Shown: piece by piece, positions 17,456 to 26,682 of the stretch
Layout: every line of letters starts with the position of its first letter
How positions within the stretch are numbered: position 1 is the first letter of the stretch
DNA from: Saprospiraceae bacterium
GTDB lineage: Bacteria > Bacteroidota > Bacteroidia > Chitinophagales > Saprospiraceae
NCBI GenBank assembly: GCA_016710115.1
Contig: JADJLN010000008.1
Coordinates: forward strand, 1 to 64,000
Length of the DNA stretch: 64,000 nucleotides
Direction of reading: 5' to 3'
The notes under the pieces: model-generated
Told to the model about the DNA's origin: nothing
What the model saw: only the letters and a program-made list of their open reading frames with translations
Database searches by the model: none
Program-made: the position numbers and the translations under genes

Positions 17456-19249
17456 ATGAAGAAAATTCGAAATTTCTGCGTCATAGCTCATATCGATCAC
17501 GGGAAGAGTACCTTATCGGATCGACTTCTCCAAACAACCCATACCGTATCGGATCGGAATCTGGTTGCGCAGACATTGGACAACATGGATCTCGAACGGG
17601 AGCGGGGGATCACCATCAAGAGCCATGCCATCCAGATGGATTATATCCATACAGATGGAGAGAAATACACCCTGAATCTGATCGATACACCCGGTCATGT
17701 TGACTTTTCATATGAAGTCTCCAGGTCGATCGCTGCATGTGAAGGCGCATTGTTGCTGGTCGATGCGACTCAGGGGATTCAGGCTCAGACCATTTCCAAC
17801 CTGTATCTCGCCCTGGAACATGATCTGGAAATCATTCCGGTGATCAACAAAATTGACATGGATAATGCCATGATCGAGGAAGTTGTCGACCAGATCGTCG
17901 ATCTGATCGGCTGTGATATGGACGATATCATCATGGCAAGCGGAAAAACGGGGAAAGGTGTAGATCAGATTCTGTCTGCGATTGTCAACCGGATCCCTGC
18001 GCCCAGTGGTGACGAAGAAGCACCGCTGCAAGCCCTGATTTTTGACTCTATTTTCAACTCTTTTCGTGGTGTTGTTGCCAACGTCCGGATCATGAACGGC
18101 GTCTTGAGGAAGGGCGATAAGATTCGGTTTGTCAACACCGAGAATGATTATTCTGCGGATGAGATTGGCATTCTGAAACTGGATTATTTCCCAGGGACTG
18201 AACTTCGTGCCGGGAATGTGGGATATGTGATGACGGGTGTTAAAACCTCCAGGGAAATTAAAGTCGGGGATACGATTACTCATGTCAGTCGTCCTTGTGA
18301 TAAAGCATTGCAGGGATTTCAGCTGGTAAAACCGATGGTTTTTGCCGGGGTCTTTCCGATAGACAATGATGATTTTGAAGATCTCCGTGAAGCCTTGGAA
18401 AAATTACAACTCAATGACGCCTCTCTGGTTTTCGAGCCAGAAACCTCTACCGCTTTGGGTTTTGGATTTCGTTGCGGGTTCCTCGGCATGCTCCACCTCG
18501 AAATTGTGCAGGAACGTCTGTCCCGGGAATTCAACCAGGAAGTGATCACTACAGTCCCCAACGTGTCCTATTATGCAACGTCGATGAAAGGGGAACGGAT
18601 CCTGGTCAATACACCCAGCGAACTTCCAGATCCCACGACAATGAAATTTGTTGAAGAACCTTACATCCACGCACAGATCATCTCCAAGCCAGAATTCATT
18701 GGAGCGATCATGACTCTGTGTCTGGAAAAGCGAGGTATCCTGAAAAAACAATCCTATCTGACACAGGAACGTGTCGAGTTGACGTTTGAATTACCTCTTG
18801 CCGAGATTGTTTTTGATTTCTACGATCGGTTGAAGTCGATTTCCAAAGGGTATGCTTCTTTTGATTACCACCCGATTGATTATCGGCAGGCTGATCTGGT
18901 TAAACTGGATATCAAATTGAATGGCGAAGATGTGGATGCCTTATCCGCACTCGTTCACCGCAGCAAGGCAGAATTTATCGGTCGAAAGATTTGTAAAAAA
19001 CTGAAGGAACTTCTTCCCAAGCAGCAGTTTGTGATCGCGATCCAGGCAGGTATCGGCGCCAAGATCATCGCTCGGGAAACGATCTCTGCCATGCGAAAGG
19101 ATGTGACAGCCAAGTGTTATGGTGGTGACATCACGCGGAAACGGAAACTGCTCGAAAAGCAGAAAGAAGGAAAGAAGAAAATGCGTCAGATCGGAACAGT
19201 AGAAGTCCCCCAGAAAACCTTCCTCCAGGTACTCAAACTGGACGATTAG
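17456..19249 (+). CDS. lepA: Elongation factor 4 (ribosomal back-translocase)
   Basis: A translational GTPase of 597 residues, the normal length, which rescues stalled ribosomes and aids initiation-complex biogenesis. ATG at 17456 gives MKKIRNFCVIAHIDHGKST with the G1 P-loop at residues 11-18. G2/G3 are RGITIKSH and DTPGHVDFS, and G4 is NKIDM. After the EF-Tu-like domain 2 comes the domain III/EFG-like region (FRCGFLGMLHLEIVQERL) and the LepA-specific C-terminal domain (ALVHRSKAEFIGRKICKKLK, GGDITRKRKLLEKQKEGKKKM). The frame is intact throughout. A strong terminator follows. Confidence 0.98.
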   Translation: MKKIRNFCVIAHIDHGKSTLSDRLLQTTHTVSDRNLVAQTLDNMDLERERGITIKSHAIQMDYIHTDGEKYTLNLIDTPGHVDFSYEVSRSIAACEGALLLVDATQGIQAQTISNLYLALEHDLEIIPVINKIDMDNAMIEEVVDQIVDLIGCDMDDIIMASGKTGKGVDQILSAIVNRIPAPSGDEEAPLQALIFDSIFNSFRGVVANVRIMNGVLRKGDKIRFVNTENDYSADEIGILKLDYFPGTELRAGNVGYVMTGVKTSREIKVGDTITHVSRPCDKALQGFQLVKPMVFAGVFPIDNDDFEDLREALEKLQLNDASLVFEPETSTALGFGFRCGFLGMLHLEIVQERLSREFNQEVITTVPNVSYYATSMKGERILVNTPSELPDPTTMKFVEEPYIHAQIISKPEFIGAIMTLCLEKRGILKKQSYLTQERVELTFELPLAEIVFDFYDRLKSISKGYASFDYHPIDYRQADLVKLDIKLNGEDVDALSALVHRSKAEFIGRKICKKLKELLPKQQFVIAIQAGIGAKIIARETISAMRKDVTAKCYGGDITRKRKLLEKQKEGKKKMRQIGTVEVPQKTFLQVLKLDD

Positions 19250-19295
19250 GTCCTGACTGAAATATCTTCAGTATTCTCAGGATACAGAAACGATG

Positions 19296-19325
19296 AAAAA
19301 GGCCCGGTCATTGACCGGGCCTTTT
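19296..19325. terminator. Bidirectional terminator between lepA and a T9SS gene
   Basis: The arms AAAAGGCCCGGTCA and TGACCGGGCCTTTT form a near-perfect stem with a one-base centre, preceded by an A run and followed by T, between convergent genes. Confidence 0.92.
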
Positions 19326-19331
19326 GTTCAA

Positions 19332-22024
19332 CTAGCGTAATGAAAAGCGTATTATTTGATAAGAGGCCGAACAAGGAAAAGCACCCTGTTCATCCTGAAT
19401 GATCAACCAGTAAGCCCCTTCAGGCAGATCCTGGACGGAAAGAACAGTACTGACACTCTGATTCGACTTTACTTGTTGGATCATCCCTCTGCTATCCATC
19501 AGGCGCAGTGTAAACAATCCCTGTGCGGGCAATTGAATCCGTAGATTCTCCTGCATGGGCACTGGGAAAACATCAATTTGACCGGCCCAGTTGGGCTGGT
19601 CAAGGACGGAAGGATCCATCACCTCGATCTCTTCCTCCTTCACTGTACATCCCGAGGCATCATGCACAACGAGCAGATAGGTTCCCGCGCCGACATCCGT
19701 CAGATCCTCTGAAGTCCCTACCAGATCCATCCCTGAAAACCATTCAAAAGTATAACCTGGCTGGCCACCTGTAACGGAAATATAGATTCCACCATCATCC
19801 ATTCCAGGTCCGGATGTATTATTGATGGAATCAATCTGGATGATGATCTCACTGGGTTGACCGATCGTAACGGTGTCTGAGAAGGAACAATTGCCTTCGT
19901 CAGTTAGCACAACGATGTACTCACCGGCAGGCACATTCTGGATTTGAGCAGTCGTATCTCCTGTCGACCATTCTATCTGGACTGCTCCGTTTTCGTTGGA
20001 CCAGGAGATGATGGCGCTCCCGGTTGAATCACCGAAGCAGGTCGCAGGCATGGCTGTCGTGACTCCCGTCAAAGCACAACCAAATGCCTGGACAGTGGTG
20101 GTTTTCACATTCGTACATCCGTTTGCGTCTGTCACTGTTGCGGTGTACATGCCCGGTGGGAGAGGGGCAATGGTATCCGAGGTCTCTCCGGTATTCCATA
20201 AGACAGTATATCCAGGCGTTCCCCCTGAAGGTGCTACCCAGGCGACGCCATCATCAGCTCCGGAAGAAGATTCAGGAGTAGAACCAATGTTCGCCAACAG
20301 AGCTGACGGCTGGTCGATGGTCACATCGATCGAGTCCACACAACCGTTTGCATCTGAAAGTAAAACCAGATAAGTACCGGCACTCAAATCGCTTCGCACG
20401 GGTACGGACATTCCATCCGGCCATGTAAAGACGTGCGGTTGGATGCCTCCGGTTGAACTGAGCGCTGCATATCCGTTTGATTCTCCGAAACACAACAGCA
20501 TGGACGTGCTATCGACCATACCTGCAGGATCTTCAATCTCGGTCACTGAAATATCAAGTGAGCTAGTGCATCCATTTTCTGTGTTGGTAACCAACACAGT
20601 ATAGGAGCCACCTGCACTTACGCCAACGGTGGCTTCATTCGCCCCGAATTCAATGATGCCATTTGTTGTTGTCCAGGAATAGGAAGAAGATGGAAGATCT
20701 GTGACTGTAATTTCGACAATCGGTTGAAGGCAGGAAATGGAATCCACCGTGCCAATGACGCTGACAAGAGGAGCTTCCATATCTGATGTGACATTCGCTG
20801 TGGTACTTGCTGTACAGCCATTACATAAATCTGTAACCACTACGGAATAAATCCCTGGTTCGGAGACTATGGGTGACATCTCAGTGGAAAACATATCGCC
20901 AGAAGGATCTGTCCATGAGTACGAGTAAATTCCACATGGGCTGTTGGCTGACGCCTGAATAGATACAGAAGGTTGATTGCATGTCAGGTTGCCACCGGTT
21001 GCACTGATTACCGGGAGGTCAATATCCACCTGTGCGGCAAGTTCCAGAGTGGCAACGCAGCCATTTGCATCGGTTACGGATACATTGACAAAGAAGGTAT
21101 TGTCCAGAATTTCAGTTGGACCAACCGTACCTGTACTCCACAAATATTCGTACCCTGGATTGCCTCCCTGGCCTTCAACCGTAATCGTCGCTGGGCTGGA
21201 ACATGTGATTGGTGTCTCAGATGCGATGGTGACAAACAATTGCGGAGGCTGGCCAATTGTGATCTGGATATCATCCATTACACCCAAAGCATCCGTTGCC
21301 GTTGCTGTGTAGGTTCCGGCTGTTAGGTTTGTGGCAGTGGGGCCCGACTGTCCGTTGGACCAGTTAATCGTAACAGGTGGCGTGCCTCCTGTAGTCGTTA
21401 CAGTTGCCGTTCCATCATTCTCGCCAAAGCAGGTGACATCCATTTTGGAAACAAGAGAAATAACAAGTGGATCAGGGCCCCGGTGATAGTGCCGGTGAAC
21501 GTATTGGTGATGACATTGTCACCACTGTTTTCCATATTGTTATTGGCCATCACAGATACAAACCACAACGTAATCTCTTCATCATTAGGGCCGTTGGGTG
21601 CTTGCCAGTTAAATGTCCAGGATACGGAGTTGCCGGAGTAGGTTTTATCCCCCCGATGCTCCATATATTCCCGACCGCTCTGTGTGTTGGTACCGGTTTC
21701 TGCTCCATTGGTGACGATCAGATCACCGACATTCTGATTGGCTTCATTCAATGCCAGTATTTGAAATCCACCTGTACTAGGCGAACCTGCAGTTGCAGTA
21801 GCTGTCAGGGTAATGGTGTATACCTGGCCTGCTTGAATGGTTGATGGTAATCCTGAAATATCGACTGTTCCGCTAAAACCGCCACCTCCATGACAACCAT
21901 CAGCACAGGTGCCATCATCACCGGGAGCTCCCGTACGTTTGTTCGGTGGATTGGATGAATTACTAAAGAACAGAATAGTACAGAGGACGACACCAAGCAG
22001 GGTGTAAACGGAACGATAGTGCAT
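19332..22024 (-). CDS. Choice-of-anchor V / SprB-repeat surface protein with T9SS domain (one frame break)
   Basis: A large secreted protein (about 897 codons). The N-terminal signal (RSVYTLLGVVLCTILFFS) is followed by a choice-of-anchor V (reeler-like) domain at residues ~30-180, with RTGAPGDDGTCADGCHGGG and TFNWQAPNGPNDEEITLWF. The frame breaks near 21478 in GGGCCC and resumes as DPLVISLVSKMDVTCFGEND. The rest is an array of SprB-like repeats, each with a CxGxxDG/CFGExxG opening and Y.W..G core (VTINWSNGQSGPTATNL, PHVFTWPDGMSVPVRSD, YTVLWNTGETSDTIAPL), ending in a type A sorting domain (IDVFPVPMQENLRIQLP, LPEGAYWLIIQDEQG). SprB repeats build gliding adhesins. It is a tandem paralogue of the next gene. 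Confidence 0.88.
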
Positions 22025-22122
22025 AGGTTGGACAGGTTGGTTTGCAGTAAGATATCAGGGAAAGAGCCTGATGGAGTCAATTTCGATGTCCGGAAACGGA
22101 ATTTCAGGAGCTGAGACGGAAA

Positions 22123-22180
22123 AAATCAGCGCTGAAACAGTGATTCGACAAAAGCACGGCGATTGAACACCTGCAATTGG
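22123..22180 (-). repeat. 58-bp exact copy of the ftsY 3' end
   Basis: These 58 bases are identical to 24424-24481, which encode the last 18 residues and stop of FtsY (ending FVESLFQR). Here there is no upstream ftsY coding sequence; the copy lies between the two SprB paralogues, 50 bp after one stop and 98 bp before the other start. It marks the edge of a tandem duplication unit. Confidence 0.93.
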
Positions 22181-22230
22181 ACTATTAGAATCACATGTGC
22201 ATCTTCATTGCTGACAAAATGATAGAAAGA

Positions 22231-24325
22231 TTATTTTATTAATGGACGAAGGACAAATCCTCCATCTGTATCCTGAATAACGAGCCAATAGGGGCCATTT
22301 GGTAGATGCTGGGTCAATATTTTCGAACTGATCGTCTGGAGAGTCAGAGTTTGATGAATGACACCCCGGCTATCCATCAGTCGCAAGATATAATTGCCCT
22401 CCTTCGGTAAACGGACCTGAAGCATATCATTCATTGGTATGGGGAATACTTCGATTTGTTCAGACCAGGAAGGTTGGCTCAGTGAAGTCGGATCCTGGAT
22501 CTCAATACCGATCAAGGAAACTGCACAGCCATTGCTATCTGTGACTTCTACTGTGTAGTTTCCAGCAACAGCATTAACCAAATAAGATGTGAATCCCACT
22601 TCAACTCCGTTGAGTACCCAAACATAGGTAAATGCATTTGCGCCACCTGTTACGGAAACAAAGGCAGCACCATCCATGGCGCCCGGGCCAGAAGTATGAT
22701 GGATGGAATCAACTGTAATGATGATCTCGGAAGACTGGTTGATAATGACTGTATCCGAAAAAGTGCAATTCCCTTCATCAGTGATCATGACGATGTATTC
22801 GCCTGCTGGCAAGTTGTTGACCTGGGCCGTAGTATCTCCAGTTGACCATTCGATGATGACATCTCCATTTTCATTCAACCAAGAGGCAAAGACGGTTCCG
22901 GTTAAGTCACCAAAACAATAAATGGTATTCGCTGTCGCAGAGCCATCCAACGTGCAGCCAAAGGCTTGCACTTTGGTACTTTTTATAGTAGTGCATCCAT
23001 TTTGATCGGTTACAGTCGCAATGTATGTTTCAGGCGGAAGGGGAGAAATTGTATCTGTCGTCGCACCATTGCTCCAGAGTATAGAGTAGCCCGGTGTACC
23101 TCCTGAAGGTGCAATCCATGCGGATCCATCCTTGCCTCCCAGTACACTTTCATCAGTGGAATTAATGTTTGCCAAAAGTGGAGCAGGCTGATCAATAATG
23201 ACAATCACCGTATCCACACATCCCAAACTATCGGAAAGGGCCACGAAGTATGTGCCAGCTGCCAGGTCATTTCGAATCGGCAAAAGGCTACTGTCAGGCC
23301 ATAGAAAGACAATTGGTGAAAAGCCACCATCCGCACTCAATTGTGCGTATCCATTCGATTGTCCGAAACATAGCGGCATTGCCAGGCTATCGGTTAATCC
23401 CATGAACGTATTGCTTTCTGTGACTTGAATATCCAGGGAGTCTGTACATCCATTAATGGTATCTGTCAGCACAACTGTATAAGTACCTCCTTTGCTGACA
23501 CCTACTTTTACCTCGTTTTTTCCATACTCAATGGTTCCATTTACAGTAGTCCAAGCATATGTCAGGCGAAACGACAGCAGGGCTATAGGAATTTGAAAAA
23601 ATATTGCCATTTGGATCTGTCCACTCATATGTAAATGCTCCACAAGGACTTTCGGCCTGGACCTCCAGATTTAAAAGTGGATGGAGACAGGTGAGTGTGC
23701 CACCTGTGGCAGAGGATATAGGGGGAGCAACATCCAAACCGGGTGTAAGATCCAAGTTTTTCATGCACCCATTCTTATCAGTTACTTCTACTGTTACTGT
23801 ATTTGGATTGTTCAGGGCTACATAAGGTCCTGAAGTGCCTGTACTCCACAAGTAGGTATATCCTGGAGTGCCTCCGTTGGCTGAAACAGTAAAAGTTGCC
23901 GGGTTAATGCAAGTCAGGTATGTTTCGGAGACGACATTCAGTATCACTTCAGTAGGTTGGGAGAATGTTATGTCCCGTTGGAAAGTATCTCCGTTACTAT
24001 CTGTGACTGTCACCGTATAAGTCCCTGCCGAGAGCCCGGTGGCGGTAGGCCCTGTTTGTCCATCTGACCAGGAAAAAGTATAGGGAGGCAAGCCATTAAA
24101 GGCTTCTGCAGTCATTTCACCATCGCTTGCACCAAAGCAAGTAATACTTTTTCCTTTAGTAAAATCAAGGCCCAACGGATTATTGTTACCAGCCAGAATG
24201 CCTGTGAACGAGCTGGTGATCACATGATCACTGGTGTTTATTCCGCAAGGAGTATTAGGGTTACTGCTCAAAAGGGCAGTACAAAGCAGAACACCAAAAA
24301 GGGTGTATATAGATCGATATCGCAT
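22231..24325 (-). CDS. SprB-repeat surface protein, shortened paralogue (frame break)
   Basis: A tandem paralogue of the gene at 19332-22024. The signal (RSIYTLFGVLLCTALLSS) matches its neighbour, but the whole choice-of-anchor V domain is missing: NPNTPCGINTSDHVITSSF jumps directly to the segment that follows that domain in the paralogue. SprB-like repeats follow (TCFGASDGEMTAEAF, YTFSWSDGQTGPTATGL, YTYLWSTGTSGPYVAL). Near 23570 the frame breaks, and roughly 70 codons present in the paralogue are absent before TYAWTTVNGTIEYGKNEV. The end is a type A sorting domain (IEVFPIPMNDMLQVRLP, LPNGPYWLVIQDTDGG). Two internal deletions suggest domain loss or decay; the break alone could be a sequencing error. 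Confidence 0.8.
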
Positions 24326-24426
24326 GCATTGTGGTTAATAGGGGTCGACAGGATACTCATGTAGACCCTAAAAAGACGCATTCCGATGCCTTACCTGGTC
24401 GATATGGAAACGACTATCGGAATAAA

Positions 24427-25383
24427 TCAGCGCTGAAACAGTGATTCGACAAAAGCACGGCGATTGAACACCTGCAATTGGTCCATGGATTCACCCAGAC
24501 CAATGTATTTGATCGGGATATGAAACTGGTCACTGATCCCTAAGGCCACACCACCTTTGGCTGTACCGTCCAGTTTGGTCAGAGCCAGCGATTGGACCTC
24601 GGTTGCCGCCATGAACTGTTTGCACTGTTCAATAGCATTCTGACCGGTCGTTGCATCCAGTACAAGCACTACGTCATGAGGCGCACCATCCAGGGCCTTA
24701 CCGATGGAGCGACGGATCTTGCCCAATTCGTTCATCAGATTGATCTTGGTATGCAGTCGACCAGCGGTGTCAATGATGACGACATCATACCCCTCCTTGA
24801 TACCGAGGGCAGTTGCTTCGTACGCTACAGCCGCCGGGTCGGTATTCATCCCCTTGCTGAAAAAACCGGCCCCAGTGCGTTCTGACCAGATCTGAAGTTG
24901 ATCAACAGCAGCGGCCCGGAAGGTATCGCCAGCGCCGAGGAGAACCTTGTGTCCGCGCTGCATGAACTGATATCCCAACTTCCCGATCGTAGTGGTTTTC
25001 CCCCACACCGTTGACACCAACGACCATGATCACGTATGGTTTGGCGCCTTCGGGAATGATAAAGTCAGGCAGGTCTGTTGTCTTGTTTTCTTCCAGTAAG
25101 GAAGCGATTTCATCCTGCAGGAGTTGATAGACTTCGTCTTCCGTGGTGTATTTGTCCCCGAAACCCTGGCTTCCAGTCGGTCGATAATCTTGATCACTGT
25201 GTCCAGACCGATATCAGAGGATACCAGGGCCGCTTCGATTTCATCCAGGACGGAAATGTCCACCTGGGACTTCCCGGCGATCGCTTTGGAGATCTTGTCA
25301 AAGAAACTGGATTTGGTTTTTTCGAGGCCCTGATCCAGAACCTCTTTTTTCTCCCGGGTGAATAACTTCTTGAAAAAACTCAT
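24427..25383 (-). CDS. ftsY: Signal recognition particle receptor FtsY (two frame breaks)
   Basis: The membrane-associated SRP receptor GTPase for co-translational targeting. Start MSFFKKLFTREKKE at 25383. The N domain runs to about residue 95 (FFDKISKAIAG, LDEIEAALVSSDIGLDTVIKII). The frame is lost near 25165 (run of C in GTKYTTEDEVYQLL) and again near 25008, inside the P-loop GVNGVGKTTTIGKL, where a run of five C has one base out of register. The NG domain then continues with GDTFRAAAVDQLQIW, DTAGRLHTKINLMNEL, DATTGQNA, TKLDGTAKGG and IKYIGLGESMDQLQVF. FtsY is essential, so the breaks are almost certainly sequencing errors. Its last 58 bases are duplicated at 22123-22180. Confidence 0.96.
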
Positions 25384-25403
25384 TGCAGAGGGGTTTGGGG
25401 AAA

Positions 25404-25438
25404 CAGAAAAGGCCTTTCGTGTTGAAAAGCCTTTTCTG
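25404..25438 (-). terminator. Terminator after the rpmB-rpmG-DUF4295 cluster
   Basis: A 10-bp perfect inverted repeat CAGAAAAGGC / GCCTTTTCTG with a 15-nt loop that can itself pair, located between the DUF4295 stop and the ftsY start. Confidence 0.65.
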
Positions 25439-25462
25439 AGAAACAAGTCAGTGCTGATTATC

Positions 25463-25639
25463 TTACTTCTTCTCAGCGAAGAAATCGGCTACCTTGTCCT
25501 TGTGGATCATCATTTCCTTGTAAGTATACTTGCCGGTCACCGGATCTTTGATACTTTTCACCACTTTCACAAAATCCTTACCGGATCCTGCGTTGGCCGC
25601 CCGTTGGGCTACCCGTGCGTTCTTTGAAACCTTTGCCAT
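25463..25639 (-). CDS. DUF4295 family small protein
   Basis: A 58-residue basic protein, MAKVSKNARVAQRAAN at the start, then a GKDFVKVVKSIKDPVTGKY core and DKVADFFAEKK at the end. The family is found in Bacteroidota directly after rpmB and rpmG, as here, and is therefore thought to be ribosome-associated; its exact role is unknown to me. It starts 26 bp after the rpmG stop. Confidence 0.9.
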   Translation of the reverse strand: MAKVSKNARVAQRAANAGSGKDFVKVVKSIKDPVTGKYTYKEMMIHKDKVADFFAEKK

Positions 25640-25665
25640 GGGTGAGCTGCTTTAAGGGTTAGTAA

Positions 25666-25854
25666 TTATTTGATCTCCCGATGAACGGTGACCTTTTTCA
25701 GGATTGGGTTATACTTCTTGAGTTCCAGACGATCAGGAGTATTCTTCCTGTTCTTCTGCGTGATATACCGACTGGTGCCGGGCATACCCGTTGTCTTGTG
25801 CTCTGTGCACTCCAGAATAATCTGGTTTCGGTTACCTTTTGATTTCTTGGCCAT
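25666..25854 (-). CDS. rpmG: 50S ribosomal protein L33
   Basis: A 62-residue large-subunit protein. Signatures are MAKKSKGNRNQIILECTEHK, SRYITQKNRKNTPDRLELKKYNP and a basic C-terminus. It has a single cysteine instead of the paired CxxC zinc ribbon, so it is the zinc-independent form (C-minus type). It sits 12 bp after rpmB. Confidence 0.97.
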   Translation of the reverse strand: MAKKSKGNRNQIILECTEHKTTGMPGTSRYITQKNRKNTPDRLELKKYNPILKKVTVHREIK

Positions 25855-25866
25855 GATCTATGGGAA

Positions 25867-26115
25867 TTACAGCTTGATGCCTGTGTCTACGCCACTGGCT
25901 TCCAGCTTTTTAATGTAAGAATACGCCCCCAGCTTGTTGATGGTGCGAAGGGCTTTTGCGCTGACCTTCAGCGTGATGAAATCGCCCAGTTCAGGGACAA
26001 AAACCCGCTTCTTCTGAATGTTCGGGACAAAGCGACGCTTCGTTTTCCGATTCGAGTGGGAAACATGGTTGCCTGAAACAGGTCGTTTTCCGGTAAGTTG
26101 ACAGATCTTGGACAT
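25867..26115 (-). CDS. rpmB: 50S ribosomal protein L28
   Basis: An 82-residue large-subunit protein. ATG at 26115 gives MSKICQLTGKRPVSGNHVSH, the standard N-terminus, followed by NRKTKRRFVPNIQKKR and the C-terminal LKVSAKALRTINKLG. Longer upstream in-frame starts would reach back toward tRNA-Arg and are rejected. Transcription probably comes from the promoter at 26639-26669 through the tRNA locus. Confidence 0.97.
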   Translation of the reverse strand: MSKICQLTGKRPVSGNHVSHSNRKTKRRFVPNIQKKRVFVPELGDFITLKVSAKALRTINKLGAYSYIKKLEASGVDTGIKL

Positions 26116-26145
26116 GTCTTGGTGTATTACAAATCTCGTGCCTAG

Positions 26146-26219
26146 TGACTTCGGAAGGACTTGAACCTTCAACCTCCTGATCCGTAGTCAGGTGCTCTAT
26201 CCAATTAAGCTACGAAGCC
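26146..26219 (-). tRNA. tRNA-Arg (ACG)
   Basis: A complete cloverleaf: acceptor GGCTTCG pairs with CGAAGTC, the anticodon stem CCTGA/TCAGG holds loop CTACGGA (anticodon ACG), and the T arm is GAAGG-TTCAAGT-CCTTC with discriminator A. CCA is not encoded. The stop codon of the upstream GIY-YIG gene lies inside its acceptor/D region, so the tRNA is processed from a shared transcript. Its first 52 nt are duplicated upstream. Confidence 0.96.
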
Positions 26220-26461
26220 TCTTTAAATCGTTTTCTAATCCATTCCCGCCCGACTCCGGATTTCAGGTAAACTTCCCGTTTTCTGGCAGAAATTCTATCA
26301 TCAGCAACCTCATAGTGGACCAGTTTCCATGGCCGCAACCCTTTGGTTGATTTTGTTTTTCCGGTATTATGCTCTTTGATTCGTTTTTCCACATCTTCCG
26401 TCATGCCAATATAAAATTGCTTTGACGCAGGACTGAAGAGGACATAAACAAACCAAGGCAT
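26210..26461 (-). CDS. GIY-YIG nuclease family protein
   Basis: An 83-residue single-domain GIY-YIG endonuclease. The motif is VYVLFSPASKQFYIGMT at residues 4-20, followed by the catalytic-helix region VEKRIKEHNTGKT and a Lys/Arg-rich end (GREWIRKRFKEAS). Stand-alone proteins of this size are frequent and mobile in Bacteroidota. The gene is flanked by an intact tRNA-Arg downstream and a 54-bp exact copy of that tRNA upstream; its last codons (GAG GCT TCG TAG) are the tRNA 5' end. The arrangement suggests a mobile or selfish unit that used the tRNA as its target (inference). Confidence 0.93.
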   Translation of the reverse strand: MPWFVYVLFSPASKQFYIGMTEDVEKRIKEHNTGKTKSTKGLRPWKLVHYEVADDRISARKREVYLKSGVGREWIRKRFKEAS

Positions 26462-26496
26462 AGAAAGGAAAGATAACTTTTTATCCTTCGAGAAGG

Positions 26497-26570
26497 TTCA
26501 ACCTCCTGATCCGTAGTCAGGTGCTCCCTGCCTGCCGGCAGGCAGGTATCCAATTAAGCTACGAAGCCTC
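26497..26570 (-). pseudogene. Truncated tRNA-Arg copy interrupted by a palindrome
   Basis: Two blocks, 26497-26526 and 26547-26570, together reproduce 26168-26221 exactly (54 of 54 bases): acceptor 5' strand, D arm, anticodon arm and variable loop of tRNA-Arg(ACG). The T arm and 3' acceptor strand are missing, and the D loop is split by a 20-bp palindrome, so it cannot fold as a tRNA. It lies directly behind the promoter that presumably served the original tRNA. Confidence 0.9.
26527..26546. repeat. 20-bp perfect palindromic repeat element
   Basis: CCTGCCTGCCGGCAGGCAGG is its own reverse complement and is inserted cleanly in the D loop of the tRNA-Arg copy: removing it restores the intact tRNA sequence. 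It reads as part of LPAGRQAG-like peptides when translated, which are seen scattered in Bacteroidota proteins, consistent with a dispersed repeat (recalled, not checked). Confidence 0.85.
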
Positions 26571-26638
26571 AATTTCAAGTACCCATTTTACATCTCCTTC
26601 CATTCATTTATGGGAAGAGGTCATAAAATTTGCGAGTG

Positions 26639-26669
26639 CAAAGATACATAGTTGGCTTCGTTTGGCCAA
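26639..26669 (-). promoter_or_regulatory. Promoter upstream of the tRNA-Arg/rpmB locus
   Basis: On the minus strand, TTG (26667-26669), N20 and TATCTTTG (26639-26646). It reads into the broken tRNA copy, then the GIY-YIG gene, tRNA-Arg and rpmB. I see no separate promoter closer to the intact tRNA. Confidence 0.6.
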
Positions 26670-26682
26670 TAGTTCATGTAAA

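Noticed and set aside
19332..24325. CRISPR-like or short tandem repeat array
   Set aside because: The periodic sequence is protein-level SprB-like repeats with diverged DNA; there are no uniform repeats or spacers.
22123..24481. Integrative element with att sites at the ftsY 3' end
   Set aside because: The segment contains only a SprB-repeat gene and no integrase or mobility gene; a tandem duplication explains it better.
24427..25383. ftsY as a pseudogene
   Set aside because: The gene is essential, all GTPase motifs are present, and both breaks are single-base slips; a sequencing error is far more likely.
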